Shown: positions 15,545-22,933 of the stretch, in pieces | Layout of the letters: the number at the start of each line of letters is the position of its first letter | Position numbering within the stretch: the first letter of the stretch is position 1 | NCBI GenBank assembly: GCA_031553685.1 | Contig: JAVBLE010000065.1 | Span: 1-29,604, forward strand | Length of the DNA: 29,604 nt | Reading direction: 5' to 3' | Source of the DNA: JAFGVL01 sp031553685 | Lineage (GTDB): Bacteria; Bacteroidota; Bacteroidia; Bacteroidales; Paludibacteraceae | Translations under genes and position numbers: made by a program | Notes under the pieces: generated by a model | Told to the model about the DNA's origin: nothing | Databases searched by the model: none | What the model saw: the letters and a program-made list of their open reading frames with translations, nothing else

Positions 15545-16759
15545 TTACTTACATCCCATCTTAGCCATTTCCATACCCGCCAAAATAAACGGACCGATTA
15601 CTTTGGGGTCATCATTGCGAATTGGCTCACTGATATAATACTCAAAGGTTCCATCACGATAGGGGTTTCCACCCAATCCGGCAACACTGCAGGCGCGAGT
15701 AATTGAAGTTGTCCCATCCTCATTTTTTTGCATGGCATTTTCGATCAATCCGGTAAAGGCTTTGCAGGCTACTGCATTAAATTTTTTCGGCAAATATTTC
15801 TGGTTTACTCCTTTGGCTATGGCATAAGTAAACATGGCAGAACAAGAAGATTCGATGTAATTTCCTTTTCGTGTCGGCATATCGATAATTTGATACCACA
15901 TGCCCGTTTTCTCATCCTGATATTTTACCAAAGCCTCAGACAACCGATTCAAGTTAGCAATGATTTGTTTTCGTTGCGGATGATTTTTAGGCAAATAATC
16001 CAAAATATCGACCATTGCCATCATATACCAACCGAGGCTGCGTCCCCAAAAATGCTTCGAAAGGCCTGTGTTTGGGTCGCACCAGCGTTCGCTGCGGCTT
16101 TCGTCCCAGGCATGGTAATTAAGACCTGTTTTTGGATCGAATGTAACCGAATCGCCTACAACCATCTGTTTAGCGGCATCGTCAAAAGCAAATTTTGATT
16201 GACTGTCATTAAATACCTTCGCACATTCGGCATAAAACGGCGCTCCCATATACAACCCGTCCAACCAAACCTGATTTGGATAAATCTTTTTGTGCCAAAA
16301 AACGCCCACTTTTGTTCGCGGATGCGTTTCGAACTGCGAATAGAGCATCTTTACCGCTTTCATATATTTTTCATCTTTGGTAATGCGGTACATTTCCCAA
16401 AGAAATTTCCCCCCATTCACGCGGTCGAGGCTGTAATCCGATTGTTTGTAAGTAAGAATACTGCCATCTGTTTGAACAAAATAATTGGCAAACTCGTTTA
16501 CATATTTAAAATAAGCGCTATCGCCTGTTTGCTCAAACAATCGTAACATGGAAAAAGCAACTAACCCCTGTGTATAATCCCATTTGGGTTTTTTTACAAA
16601 ATCGGCTTGCCAAAGTTCCGGATTGTGTTTCATTTCGGAGTTGGCAATAGTTATCGACCATTGCGTACAAGGACTTTTAGCAACATCTGTTTTAGCAAAA
16701 ATAGATTGATAAGAAACAGTGAGAAGAATAATTGCGGCAATAAGCATTGTTTTTTTCAT
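15545..16759 (-). CDS. Unsaturated rhamnogalacturonyl hydrolase (GH105)
   Basis: GH105 enzymes hydrolyse the unsaturated uronic residue left at the end of oligosaccharides by rhamnogalacturonan lyases. The 404-residue product has a signal peptide (MKKTMLIAAIILLTVSYQSIFA) and an alpha/alpha-barrel. The general acid/base is the Asp in NQVWLDGLYMGAPFY (D167). KHFWGRSLGWYMMAMVD and YIESSCSAMFTYAIAKG are further family blocks. The ATG at 16759 is chosen; a TTG at 16771 would only add four residues before the signal peptide. It is the first gene of the operon that runs down to the AraC gene. Confidence 0.93.
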   Translation of the reverse strand: MKKTMLIAAIILLTVSYQSIFAKTDVAKSPCTQWSITIANSEMKHNPELWQADFVKKPKWDYTQGLVAFSMLRLFEQTGDSAYFKYVNEFANYFVQTDGSILTYKQSDYSLDRVNGGKFLWEMYRITKDEKYMKAVKMLYSQFETHPRTKVGVFWHKKIYPNQVWLDGLYMGAPFYAECAKVFNDSQSKFAFDDAAKQMVVGDSVTFDPKTGLNYHAWDESRSERWCDPNTGLSKHFWGRSLGWYMMAMVDILDYLPKNHPQRKQIIANLNRLSEALVKYQDEKTGMWYQIIDMPTRKGNYIESSCSAMFTYAIAKGVNQKYLPKKFNAVACKAFTGLIENAMQKNEDGTTSITRACSVAGLGGNPYRDGTFEYYISEPIRNDDPKVIGPFILAGMEMAKMGCK

Positions 16760-16785
16760 TTTAAGGTTCAAATTTAGGTTTTGGA

Positions 16786-16813
16786 CAAAAATAGGAAATT
16801 ATTGTGTAATCAA
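16786..16813 (-). promoter_or_regulatory. Candidate promoter of the rhamnogalacturonan operon
   Basis: On the - strand TTG (16813-16811) is followed after 17 nt by TATTTTTG (16793-16786), an exact TAnnTTTG box, 26 nt before the GH105 ATG. A second match, TAAATTTG at 16776-16769, is too close to the ATG and has no -33 element. This promoter would drive the operon to 11566. Confidence 0.55.
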
Positions 16814-16915
16814 TGACCTTTTATATATTAAAAAAATCTGTTTTCAATAAATTCTAATATATAATAATTTTTCTGGCATACATATTGCGAAATATAGTAC
16901 TCGATTGAAGCAAAT

Positions 16916-16947
16916 TTTGATTATTGATAAAAATAATTTATTTTTGT
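16916..16947 (+). promoter_or_regulatory. Promoter of the cysteine-rich protein gene
   Basis: TTTG (16916-16919) and TATTTTTG (16940-16947) are separated by 20 nt, an ideal Bacteroidetes promoter. The ATG at 16980 lies 32 nt downstream. Confidence 0.8.
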
Positions 16948-16979
16948 AAAAAATTTCCACTAATGAAAATCATGAAACA

Positions 16980-17315
16980 ATGAAAACTAAACATTTATTA
17001 TTGGCTGTATTAGCTATGGCATTTAGCGTGTCTGTTTCGGCGCACGAAGGTTGCAATAAATCGGCAAATGCAACTGAAACAAAAACAGAAGCAACCTCAA
17101 AATGTGCTAATAAAGACAAACAAAATTGTGCAAAAGCCACCTGCTGCAAAGACGCAAAAGGCTGCTGCAAAGGCGACTGCAAATGTGCAAACTGCTGCTG
17201 CAAAAATGGAGAAAAGAAATGTAAAAACGGCGAAAAAGGTTGCTGTAATGGCGACTGCAAATGCGACTGCTGCAAAGACAAAGCCGGTTGCACAAAAGGA
17301 CAAACCCAAAAATAA
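16980..17315 (+). CDS. Exported cysteine-rich, metallothionein-like protein
   Basis: The 111-residue product has a signal peptide (MKTKHLLLAVLAMAFSVSVSA, cleavage before HEG). The mature part of about 90 residues contains 20 Cys (25, 42, 50, 55, 56, 62, 63, 67, 69, 72-74, 81, 88, 89, 93, 95, 97, 98, 104) together with many Lys. A block repeats: GCCKGDCKCANCCC (61-74) and GCCNGDCKCDCC (87-98). Dense CC and CxC pairs suggest metal binding, or alternatively extensive disulfides since it is exported. I do not recognise a named family. It has its own strong promoter and terminator, so it is a single-gene unit. Long reading frames on the opposite strand here are by-products of the biased codons. 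Confidence 0.85.
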   Translation: MKTKHLLLAVLAMAFSVSVSAHEGCNKSANATETKTEATSKCANKDKQNCAKATCCKDAKGCCKGDCKCANCCCKNGEKKCKNGEKGCCNGDCKCDCCKDKAGCTKGQTQK

Positions 17316-17338
17316 CCTTTGAAAAGGAACAAAATGAG

Positions 17339-17369
17339 GCACGAATCTGTAATGGTTTCGTGCTTTTTT
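17339..17369 (+). terminator. Terminator of the cysteine-rich protein gene
   Basis: GCACGAA (17339-17345) and TTCGTGC (17357-17363) form a 7-bp stem with an 11-nt loop, followed directly by six T. It lies 24 nt after the stop codon. Confidence 0.85.
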
Positions 17370-17495
17370 AATAAAAAATCCTTTTCGAACAGTTTTGGCA
17401 TTAATATTGTTAGAAATAACAACGGCATAGAAACCACGGTATTATAAAAAATTAAAAAAAGAAAATATTTTTAGATGTTGTATTGAAAAAAATAG

Positions 17496-17503
17496 TAATT
17501 TTG
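17496..17503 (+). promoter_or_regulatory. Candidate -7 box upstream of the DUF1573 cluster
   Basis: TAATTTTG is an exact TAnnTTTG match, 95 nt before the ATG at 17599. The nearest TTG (17478-17480) is 15 nt upstream, shorter than usual. The rest of 17370-17598 is AT-rich with nothing else recognisable. Confidence 0.4.
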
Positions 17504-17598
17504 TGCAATTAAATTTTGTAATAGAGATATTCTTTACATATTGTTACGAAAATATCGTTTTTAAAAACAAAAAGTAAACAAATTAAAATAGAAAAGTT

Positions 17599-18054
17599 AT
17601 GAAATCAATTCTTTTATGTGCACTTGCGCTATCGTGTTCGGTAGCCGTATTGGCAAAAGCACCTGCAAACACAAAAAAAGCAAAATCACAACCAGCACCT
17701 GCTGCAGCACAAGCTGAACCTGCAAAAAAACTTCCGGTAATCACATTTACCGAAATTACGCACGATTTTGGTACCATTGCCGAAGAAAACGGTCCGGCTA
17801 CCTATGTATTTGAATTTACCAACACAGGTAACGCCGATTTATTAATCAGCAATGTAATAGCTTCATGTGGATGCACTACTCCCGATTGGACAAAAACGCC
17901 GATTGCACCAAAAGGTAAAGGATCGGTTACTGTAACTTACAATCCGGCAAACCGTCCGGGAGCTTTTACCAAAACAATTACTGTAAGCAGTAATGTCGAA
18001 AACGAAAAAAACCTTTTGACAATCAAAGGAGAAGTAACTCCTAAAAAACAATAA
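17599..18054 (+). CDS. Exported DUF1573 protein, copy 1
   Basis: The 151-residue protein has a signal peptide (about 1-20), then a Pro/Ala/Lys-rich linker (residues 21-45), then one DUF1573 Ig-like (ASH/HYDIN-type) domain. Family marks are ITFTEITHDFGTIAEENG, FEFTNTGNADLLISNVIASCGCTTPDW, and the closing VTVTYNPANRPGAFTKTITVSSN. The SCGC pair is conserved in all three neighbouring copies. The molecular role of DUF1573 is not established; an envelope location and protein binding are likely. It is the first of three tandem paralogues. Confidence 0.88.
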   Translation: MKSILLCALALSCSVAVLAKAPANTKKAKSQPAPAAAQAEPAKKLPVITFTEITHDFGTIAEENGPATYVFEFTNTGNADLLISNVIASCGCTTPDWTKTPIAPKGKGSVTVTYNPANRPGAFTKTITVSSNVENEKNLLTIKGEVTPKKQ

Positions 18055-18077
18055 TCTTTATTGTATGAGTTAAGTTT

Positions 18078-18116
18078 AATTATTGACAGCAAGACACTTA
18101 TTTGCTGTCAATAATT
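18078..18116 (+). terminator. Perfect 14-bp hairpin between DUF1573 copies 1 and 2
   Basis: AATTATTGACAGCA (18078-18091) and TGCTGTCAATAATT (18103-18116) are exact complements with an 11-nt loop. It stands 24 nt after one gene and 24 nt before the next. Only a weak T-rich stretch follows, so it may reduce rather than stop transcription, or protect the mRNA end. Confidence 0.6.
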
Positions 18117-18139
18117 GTTTATGGCATAAAAACTTTGGG

Positions 18140-18532
18140 ATGAAAAAGATTATAGTAATAAGTAGTATACTCGCCTTATTATTTGTAGGGTTTTTGTTTG
18201 CTCAAAATACAACGGCGCGCCCCAGCATTGTTTTCGACGAAACAATATACGATTTCGGTCAATTAAGCCGCAAACAAAAAAAAGCAACTCATGTGTTTCA
18301 CTTCAAAAATACCGGTACAGCCGATTTAATAATAAAAGATGTAACCACCTCTTGTGGTTGTACCGTTCCGCAATGGACGCAGACGCCAATTGCGCCCGGA
18401 CAACAGGGCGAAATTACCGTTACATACAATACCTCCACCCGAGGCGAATTTATAAAACGGATAACCGTAAAAAATAATTCCGATTTAAAAAAAGCTTTAC
18501 TGACGATCAAAGGACAAGTGATTGATGATTAA
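18140..18532 (+). CDS. Exported DUF1573 protein, copy 2
   Basis: This is a 130-residue single-domain DUF1573 protein with a signal peptide (MKKIIVISSILALLFVGFLFA). SIVFDETIYDFGQLSRKQKKATHVFHFKNTG and DVTTSCGCTVPQW align with the neighbours, and ITVTYNTSTRGEFIKRITVKNNS closes the domain. The start is set at 18140 because the signal peptide begins there; an in-frame ATG at 18083 would add 19 residues encoded by the hairpin and leader. It lacks the Pro/Ala linker of copy 1. Confidence 0.87.
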   Translation: MKKIIVISSILALLFVGFLFAQNTTARPSIVFDETIYDFGQLSRKQKKATHVFHFKNTGTADLIIKDVTTSCGCTVPQWTQTPIAPGQQGEITVTYNTSTRGEFIKRITVKNNSDLKKALLTIKGQVIDD

Positions 18533-18549
18533 TCTATTTTATATATTTA
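18522..18549 (+). promoter_or_regulatory. Weak candidate promoter of DUF1573 copy 3
   Basis: TTG (18522-18524) is followed after 17 nt by TATATTTA (18542-18549), one base off the TAnnTTTG box, 19 nt before the ATG at 18569. A similar TATATTTA occurs before the HsdR-N-like gene (9884-9891), without a well-spaced -33. Confidence 0.3.
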
Positions 18550-18568
18550 CACGAAAAATTAAATAAAA

Positions 18569-19621
18569 ATGAAAACAAAAATTTTACTAAGTGTTTTTGC
18601 CTTGTTTCTTACAAGTGCTATGTTTGCACAAAAACCTGTGATTACATTTACCGAAACAGCTCACGATTTCGGTGTTGTTAGTGAAGAAGACGAAAAAGTG
18701 TCGTACAATTTTGAGTTTACCAACACCGGTAATGCCGATTTGGTGCTCACTAATGTACAAGCTTCCTGTGGTTGTACAACTCCACAATGGCCGAAAGAAC
18801 CAATAGCTGCTGGAAAAAAAGGAATAATTCAAGTAACCTATTCGGCTGGAGGTCGCCCGGGTTCATTCCTCAAAACCATTACAGTAACCAGCAATGCCGA
18901 TAAACAAGAACTGACCATTCGTGGTACGGTAACCCCTCGCGGACAAGCTATCGAAACTACCTATCCTGTGCAAATGGGCGACATCCGTACAACTAATGCT
19001 AACTTGAGCTTTGGCGATGTTCCCGCAGGCGAAAGTCGCAATGTGAAATTCCCGGTGGCAAACTCCTCAAACAAAGACATAACTATTCAGTTTGTAGGAT
19101 TACCTGCATACATCACGGCTGAGTCTAAAGCGCTTAAAGCTGGTGCGAAAGATAATATTACTTTAACTTTCAATGCTGCTAAAACTAAAGATTGGGGACA
19201 TGTGAATACCGATATATTTTTTATCACAAACGGTAGTGCTAAAAATAAATTAAAAACAACTGCCAATATTTCTGAAAAATTCACAGCCGAGCAAAAAGCC
19301 AATCCACCTGTGGCAACCCTTGAAACAACATTGAATGCAGGAACGATAACCGCCGGCACAAAAAAATCTGTAGAATTGAAAATCCAAAATACAGGTAAAG
19401 CCCCCTTGTTTATCCGCAAAGCAGCCGGCAATGCCGAAGTAACCGCAACCGCGCCAAAGGGAGCCATCGCCCCAAATAAGACAGGCACAGCCAAAATCGA
19501 AATCAATGCAGCCAAATTGGCTCCGGGTACTTATACCAAAGCCGTTACGCTTGTAACCAACGACCCAAGCGCTACCACCAAAATGGTAAATGTTACCTAC
19601 ACGGTAGAAGCTAAAAAGTAA
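18569..19621 (+). CDS. Exported multi-domain DUF1573 protein, copy 3
   Basis: The 350-residue protein has a signal peptide (about 1-20) followed by three Ig-like modules. The first (about 22-125) is a clear DUF1573 domain (ITFTETAHDFGVVSEEDEKV, VQASCGCTTPQW) very close to copy 1. The second (about 135-235, LSFGDVPAGESRNVKFPVANSSNKDI) and third (about 245-348, LNAGTITAGTKKSVELKIQNTGKAPLFI) are related folds without the SCGC pair. It probably extends from the envelope as a binding or structural protein. The strong identity of the first domain with copy 1 points to local duplication. A hairpin terminator follows. Confidence 0.88.
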   Translation: MKTKILLSVFALFLTSAMFAQKPVITFTETAHDFGVVSEEDEKVSYNFEFTNTGNADLVLTNVQASCGCTTPQWPKEPIAAGKKGIIQVTYSAGGRPGSFLKTITVTSNADKQELTIRGTVTPRGQAIETTYPVQMGDIRTTNANLSFGDVPAGESRNVKFPVANSSNKDITIQFVGLPAYITAESKALKAGAKDNITLTFNAAKTKDWGHVNTDIFFITNGSAKNKLKTTANISEKFTAEQKANPPVATLETTLNAGTITAGTKKSVELKIQNTGKAPLFIRKAAGNAEVTATAPKGAIAPNKTGTAKIEINAAKLAPGTYTKAVTLVTNDPSATTKMVNVTYTVEAKK

Positions 19622-19643
19622 TCAACAATTAGCAATAATCATG

Positions 19644-19678
19644 AAAGAGAGTAGCGCAAGTTGCTCTCTTTTTTTTAT
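19644..19678 (+). terminator. Terminator after the DUF1573 cluster, with GCAA tetraloop
   Basis: AGAGAGTAGC (19646-19655) pairs with GTTGCTCTCT (19660-19669), eight Watson-Crick pairs and two G-U pairs, closed by the loop GCAA. Eight T follow from the right arm. An ATG at 19641 in frame with meaB lies in this hairpin and is therefore unlikely as a start. The T-tract merges into TATTTTTG (19676-19683), a perfect -7 box that might start meaB. Confidence 0.85.
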
Positions 19679-19700
19679 TTTTGTTGGAAAAATAAAAAAG

Positions 19701-20792
19701 ATGGAACACATCGAAAACCACGACGACTATATCGGATTGACCGTAAACCAAGGAGTAGAACAACCGCCGATAATCAACCCGTACGCACAAAAGCGCACCC
19801 AGAGATCGTTGCTTACAGCTGCACAATATGTCGAAGGCATTTTGATGGGGAACATTAGTCTTTTAAGTCAAGCCGTAACATTGATCGAAAGCACCAAACA
19901 TGAACATTACCAAATAGCCCAAGAAATCATTGAAAAATGCCTCCCGCATGCCGGAAACTCAATCCGCATTGGGATAACGGGTGTGCCCGGTGCCGGCAAA
20001 AGTTCATTTATCGAGACGATGGGTATGCACATTGTCGGCAAAGGCAAGAAGCTATGCGTACTTGCCATCGACCCGAGCAGCGAACGGAGTAAAGGCAGTA
20101 TACTTGGCGATAAAACCCGTATGGAAGAATTGGCAGTAAATCCGCATGCCTTTATCCGACCTTCGCCGTCGGCAGGCTCGTTGGGCGGTGTGGCGCGCAA
20201 AACCCGCGAAACCATTATCCTTTGCGAAGCTGCCGGATTTGACACCGTTTTTGTCGAAACGGTAGGCGTGGGGCAATCTGAAACAGCTGTGCATTCTATG
20301 GTCGATTTTTTTCTCCTCATACAACTTGCCGGGACAGGCGACGAACTGCAAGGCATCAAGCGCGGTATTATGGAGATGGCAGATGGCATTACCATCAACA
20401 AAGCCGACGGTAATAATATAGACAAAGCCAAAGTAGCCCGTGCGCAGTTTGCCAATGCATTGCAACTGTTTCCAAAAGCAGAATCGGGCTGGACGCCGCA
20501 AGTGCTTACCTGCTCGGCAATCGAAAAAACAGGCATGGAAGAAATCTGGCAAATGGTCGAAAGTTATATCGTTTTTACCAAAGCCAATAAGTATTTCGAC
20601 CACAAGCGCCATGCGCAAAACCGCTACTGGATGTATGAAACAATAAACGAACAGATCAAGTCAAATTTCTATGACAATCAGGTTATTCAGGATTTATTAA
20701 AGAAAAATGAGCAGAAGATAATGGATAACGAAATCAGTTCGTTTGTAGCTGCCAAAGAGTTGTTGGATTTTTATTTTGGAGAAAAAAAATGA
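19701..20792 (+). CDS. meaB: Methylmalonyl-CoA mutase-associated GTPase MeaB (ArgK family)
   Basis: MeaB is a G3E GTPase that loads and protects the B12 cofactor of methylmalonyl-CoA mutase in propionate/succinate conversion. The 363-residue product has the P-loop GVPGAGKSS (94-102), a family block DPSSERSKGSILGDKTRM (124-141), ETVGVGQSE (186-194) as the G3 region, and NKAD (233-236). The N- and C-terminal helical extensions match the family length. The ATG at 19701 is chosen over 19641, which lies in the upstream terminator. The mutase genes are not in this window. The following HAD gene starts inside its stop codon. Confidence 0.93.
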   Translation: MEHIENHDDYIGLTVNQGVEQPPIINPYAQKRTQRSLLTAAQYVEGILMGNISLLSQAVTLIESTKHEHYQIAQEIIEKCLPHAGNSIRIGITGVPGAGKSSFIETMGMHIVGKGKKLCVLAIDPSSERSKGSILGDKTRMEELAVNPHAFIRPSPSAGSLGGVARKTRETIILCEAAGFDTVFVETVGVGQSETAVHSMVDFFLLIQLAGTGDELQGIKRGIMEMADGITINKADGNNIDKAKVARAQFANALQLFPKAESGWTPQVLTCSAIEKTGMEEIWQMVESYIVFTKANKYFDHKRHAQNRYWMYETINEQIKSNFYDNQVIQDLLKKNEQKIMDNEISSFVAAKELLDFYFGEKK

Positions 20793-21517
20793 AGAACAAA
20801 TACCGAGAAGCCATTCAAGATTTTTTGCGAAAAAACAAGTATTCTTCCCTCCAAATAAAAGCTGCATTCTTCGATATGGACGGCATCCTGTTCGACTCCA
20901 TGCCCGGACATGCCAAAGCGTGGGTTGAAGCGATAAACTCGTTGGGCTTACCCTTTACCGAATACGAAGCCTACTTGAACGAAGGGCGAACAGGCGCATC
21001 GACTATCGATAATGTTTTCATCAAAGAACTGGGCAGGCACGCTACCGACGAAGAAAAACAAACCATCTACAAACGGAAAAGCGATAATTTCGAGGCGCTT
21101 CCTCCGGCAAATGTTATTTTGTTTACCAAAGAGTTAGCCTCGAAGATGAAAGGAGAGGGGATAAGCCTTTCGGTTGTTACCGGTTCAGGGCAGCCTTCGC
21201 TGTTCGACAATATCAATAATTTCTATCCCGACTTGTTTGAAACCGAACGGATGATCACAGCTTTTGATGTAAGGCACGGTAAACCCAACCCCGAACCCTA
21301 CCTGATGGCAGCCCAAAAAGCCGGAGTAAGACCCCACGAAGCGGTTGTGATAGAGAATGCCCCGTTGGGTGTAGAGGCAGGTGTGGCAGCGGGGATTTTT
21401 ACCATTGGTGTAAATACAGGTATTTTAAAACCGGAGGAATTGGAAAATGCAGGGGCTAATCTTGTATTTGACAGCATGGAGGAATTGTTTCTTGCTTGGA
21501 ATGATTTACAATTGTAA
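20789..21517 (+). CDS. HAD-superfamily phosphatase, beta-phosphoglucomutase-like
   Basis: The 242-residue cytosolic protein has the HAD motifs: AFFDMDGILFDSMPGH with nucleophile D29 and D31, SVVTGSG with T131, RHGKPNPEP with K165, and VVIENAPLGVEAGVAAG at 187-203. The helical cap between motifs I and II makes it class IA, closest to beta-phosphoglucomutase or small sugar-phosphate phosphatases; the substrate is unknown. Its ATG overlaps the meaB stop by 4 nt, so the two are translated together. A 20-residue N-terminal extension precedes the HAD core. Confidence 0.9.
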   Translation: MKNKYREAIQDFLRKNKYSSLQIKAAFFDMDGILFDSMPGHAKAWVEAINSLGLPFTEYEAYLNEGRTGASTIDNVFIKELGRHATDEEKQTIYKRKSDNFEALPPANVILFTKELASKMKGEGISLSVVTGSGQPSLFDNINNFYPDLFETERMITAFDVRHGKPNPEPYLMAAQKAGVRPHEAVVIENAPLGVEAGVAAGIFTIGVNTGILKPEELENAGANLVFDSMEELFLAWNDLQL

Positions 21518-21608
21518 ATCACGACCTTCGGGAGTAAAATCGCACTGTCGGGGGCAATTATTCCTTCGATCATGAGCACTGCTTTCTTTCGAATAATAAT
21601 TCGGCTTA

Positions 21609-22022
21609 TTATGAGTTGGTTGAGACGGGTGAAATTAGATGTTTTATGGTATCAATGAATTTTTCAGCAGGCTCTAAGAGTGGTTTTATATCCTCTTCCT
21701 CTATTTCAATCCAATCGCTGTAATCGCCATCTTGTCTTAAATCGAAAAGTTTTTGATATAATTTATTTTGTTCTTTGCTGATAATTCCTGTCAATACAAA
21801 ATATTTACCCATTAATCCAATAACTCCGCCATGTGTGTGTGAAATATATTCATTGTTTATTAACAAAGCTGTTATTGCATAATAACAAGCGTAATACAAG
21901 CGATTTGCCGCTCCATTCCAACGGCATAGATTTATCAAATCTCTTGCTTCACAAAGGGTTTCGTCTGCTCGTTTCAAACGGTGCTCAACAACAATATTTC
22001 TTTCTTCCGGACTTAATGTCAT
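21609..22022 (-). CDS. HEPN-domain protein of a MNT/HEPN toxin-antitoxin pair
   Basis: This 137-residue all-helical protein has the HEPN family signature WNGAANRLYYACYYAITALL (35-54), with R41 and Y43/Y44. Later it has THGGVIGLMGKYFV and LRQDGDYSDW. HEPN partners of minimal nucleotidyltransferases usually act as RNase toxins, but this one belongs to the NRxYYA type, whose catalytic status varies. Its start overlaps the MNT gene by 4 nt. The 91 nt between its stop and the convergent HAD gene hold nothing recognisable. Confidence 0.88.
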   Translation of the reverse strand: MTLSPEERNIVVEHRLKRADETLCEARDLINLCRWNGAANRLYYACYYAITALLINNEYISHTHGGVIGLMGKYFVLTGIISKEQNKLYQKLFDLRQDGDYSDWIEIEEEDIKPLLEPAEKFIDTIKHLISPVSTNS

Positions 22023-22333
22023 TTTATTTCAATTTTATCTCGTTCAACATTTTTATAAAAAATAGATGGCTTTTGCTTTTCCCAATCTTTTAGTGTAAAG
22101 ACTTTTGCATTTATCAAAACATCATATTTCAGCCCGATTTCGGTAAAAGGGTAGGCATAATTGTCAAAATCCTCTATATAATTGCGTTTTTCTTTATTCA
22201 AAAGCACAAGTAAATCCCAATCGGAATTGTTGCGAGCATCATTGCGAGCTTGTGAACCATATAGATACAACTTTTCATTAGGTATAATCTGTTGTTTCAA
22301 TACAATAATAGCATTTAATATTTGTTGATTCAT
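22019..22333 (-). CDS. MNT-domain nucleotidyltransferase antitoxin
   Basis: The 104-residue minimal nucleotidyltransferase has the Pol-beta fold signature YLYGSQARNDARNNSDWDLLV. In it GS (26-27) binds the triphosphate and D38 and D40 bind metal; D71 in LKYDVLI is the likely third carboxylate. In known pairs the MNT adds AMP to, or otherwise neutralises, the HEPN toxin. It is the first gene of the pair and has its own promoter upstream. Confidence 0.9.
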   Translation of the reverse strand: MNQQILNAIIVLKQQIIPNEKLYLYGSQARNDARNNSDWDLLVLLNKEKRNYIEDFDNYAYPFTEIGLKYDVLINAKVFTLKDWEKQKPSIFYKNVERDKIEIK

Positions 22334-22411
22334 TTGAAATAAGTTTTTTCGATTATTCCTTTACAATCAGATAGTTTTCAGTTCTTATTTGATTCTTTTG
22401 TTTTAGACATA

Positions 22412-22443
22412 CAAAATTACGATTTTCCCTCACAAAAACAAAA
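22412..22443 (-). promoter_or_regulatory. Promoter of the MNT/HEPN pair
   Basis: On the - strand TTG (22441-22439) is followed after 19 nt by TAATTTTG (22419-22412), an exact fit to the Bacteroidetes promoter. The MNT start is 78 nt downstream. Confidence 0.65.
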
Positions 22444-22464
22444 ACCTACTCTTGATAGGCTTTT
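22441..22464 (-). terminator. Weak hairpin with T-rich tail
   Basis: CCTA (22445-22448) and TAGG (22556 is not involved; arm at 22456-22459) form a short stem flanked by A4 and T4. On the - strand the hairpin is followed by a T-rich tail. It lies just beyond the stronger hairpin at 22481-22526, and may be a back-up terminator for the coiled-coil gene. The stem is short. Confidence 0.35.
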
Positions 22465-22480
22465 GTTCGCGCTTGGCTTA

Positions 22481-22526
22481 CAAAAAAGTCAGGGTTTCAC
22501 TTCAAGTGAAGCCCTGACTTTCTCTT
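22481..22526 (-). terminator. Hairpin terminator, repeat copy 1
   Basis: The 17-nt arms at 22486-22502 and 22504-22520 are complementary except for one G-U pair, leaving a tight loop. On the - strand a T6 run follows, so this is the terminator of the coiled-coil gene (stop at 22559). The 46-bp unit recurs at 23254-23299 with 44 of 46 bases identical. Confidence 0.85.
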
Positions 22527-22558
22527 TTTAAGACTTGGAATGTCTCCTTTGAAAGAAT

Positions 22559-22873
22559 TTACTTCTTCGCTTCAATACCAAATTCCTTCCATTGCGTTTG
22601 GGGGAACTCGATTTTTACAATCTTGCGTGCTTCAGCAATTTGTGCGTTCAGACCGGTCATTTTGGCATCCAGGTCGGCTGTTTTTTGTTTCAGGTCGGCT
22701 TTCAGCTTTTCTTGCTCGTTGTTTAGCTCGATAGCTTTTTGCAAGTCGGCTTTCAGCTTGCTGATAAATTCGGCATCCAACCCGCGTTTTGCTACTTGTG
22801 TAGCGTTGTTTTGCAAACCTGCCGACATTACTTCGGCTTGTTTGATTTCTTCGGCATACGAATTTTTAGGCAT
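22559..22873 (-). CDS. Small coiled-coil protein of unknown function
   Basis: This is a 104-residue protein without a signal peptide. The N-terminus (MPKNSYAEEIKQAEVMSAGL) resembles small Bacteroidetes proteins of unknown role that I have seen. Residues 35-90 form a Lys/Glu/Ala-rich coiled coil (LKADLQKAIELNNEQEKLKADL). The end is VKIEFPQTQWKEFGIEAKK. The start at 22873 is chosen from the likely conserved MPKNSYAE. An in-frame ATG at 22921 with an unusually good Shine-Dalgarno-like GGAG before it would add MAGNKNNLHLHLNLNI. The gene sits between two copies of a hairpin repeat, beside the 21-bp array. Confidence 0.7.
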   Translation of the reverse strand: MPKNSYAEEIKQAEVMSAGLQNNATQVAKRGLDAEFISKLKADLQKAIELNNEQEKLKADLKQKTADLDAKMTGLNAQIAEARKIVKIEFPQTQWKEFGIEAKK

Positions 22874-22933
22874 AATGTTTAAATTTAAATGTAAATGGAG
22901 ATTATTTTTATTCCCAGCCATGTCAATCTCCGG

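Noticed and set aside
16964..16990. Eight-codon leader peptide (MKIMKHEN) overlapping the cysteine-rich gene start
   Set aside because: It has no regulatory codons or attenuator structure and is likely chance in AT-rich leader DNA.
16970..17437. Long minus-strand reading frames across the cysteine-rich gene (for example Gln/Leu/Ser-rich)
   Set aside because: They are mirror images of the repetitive Cys/Lys codons. The + strand frame has a promoter, a signal peptide and a terminator.
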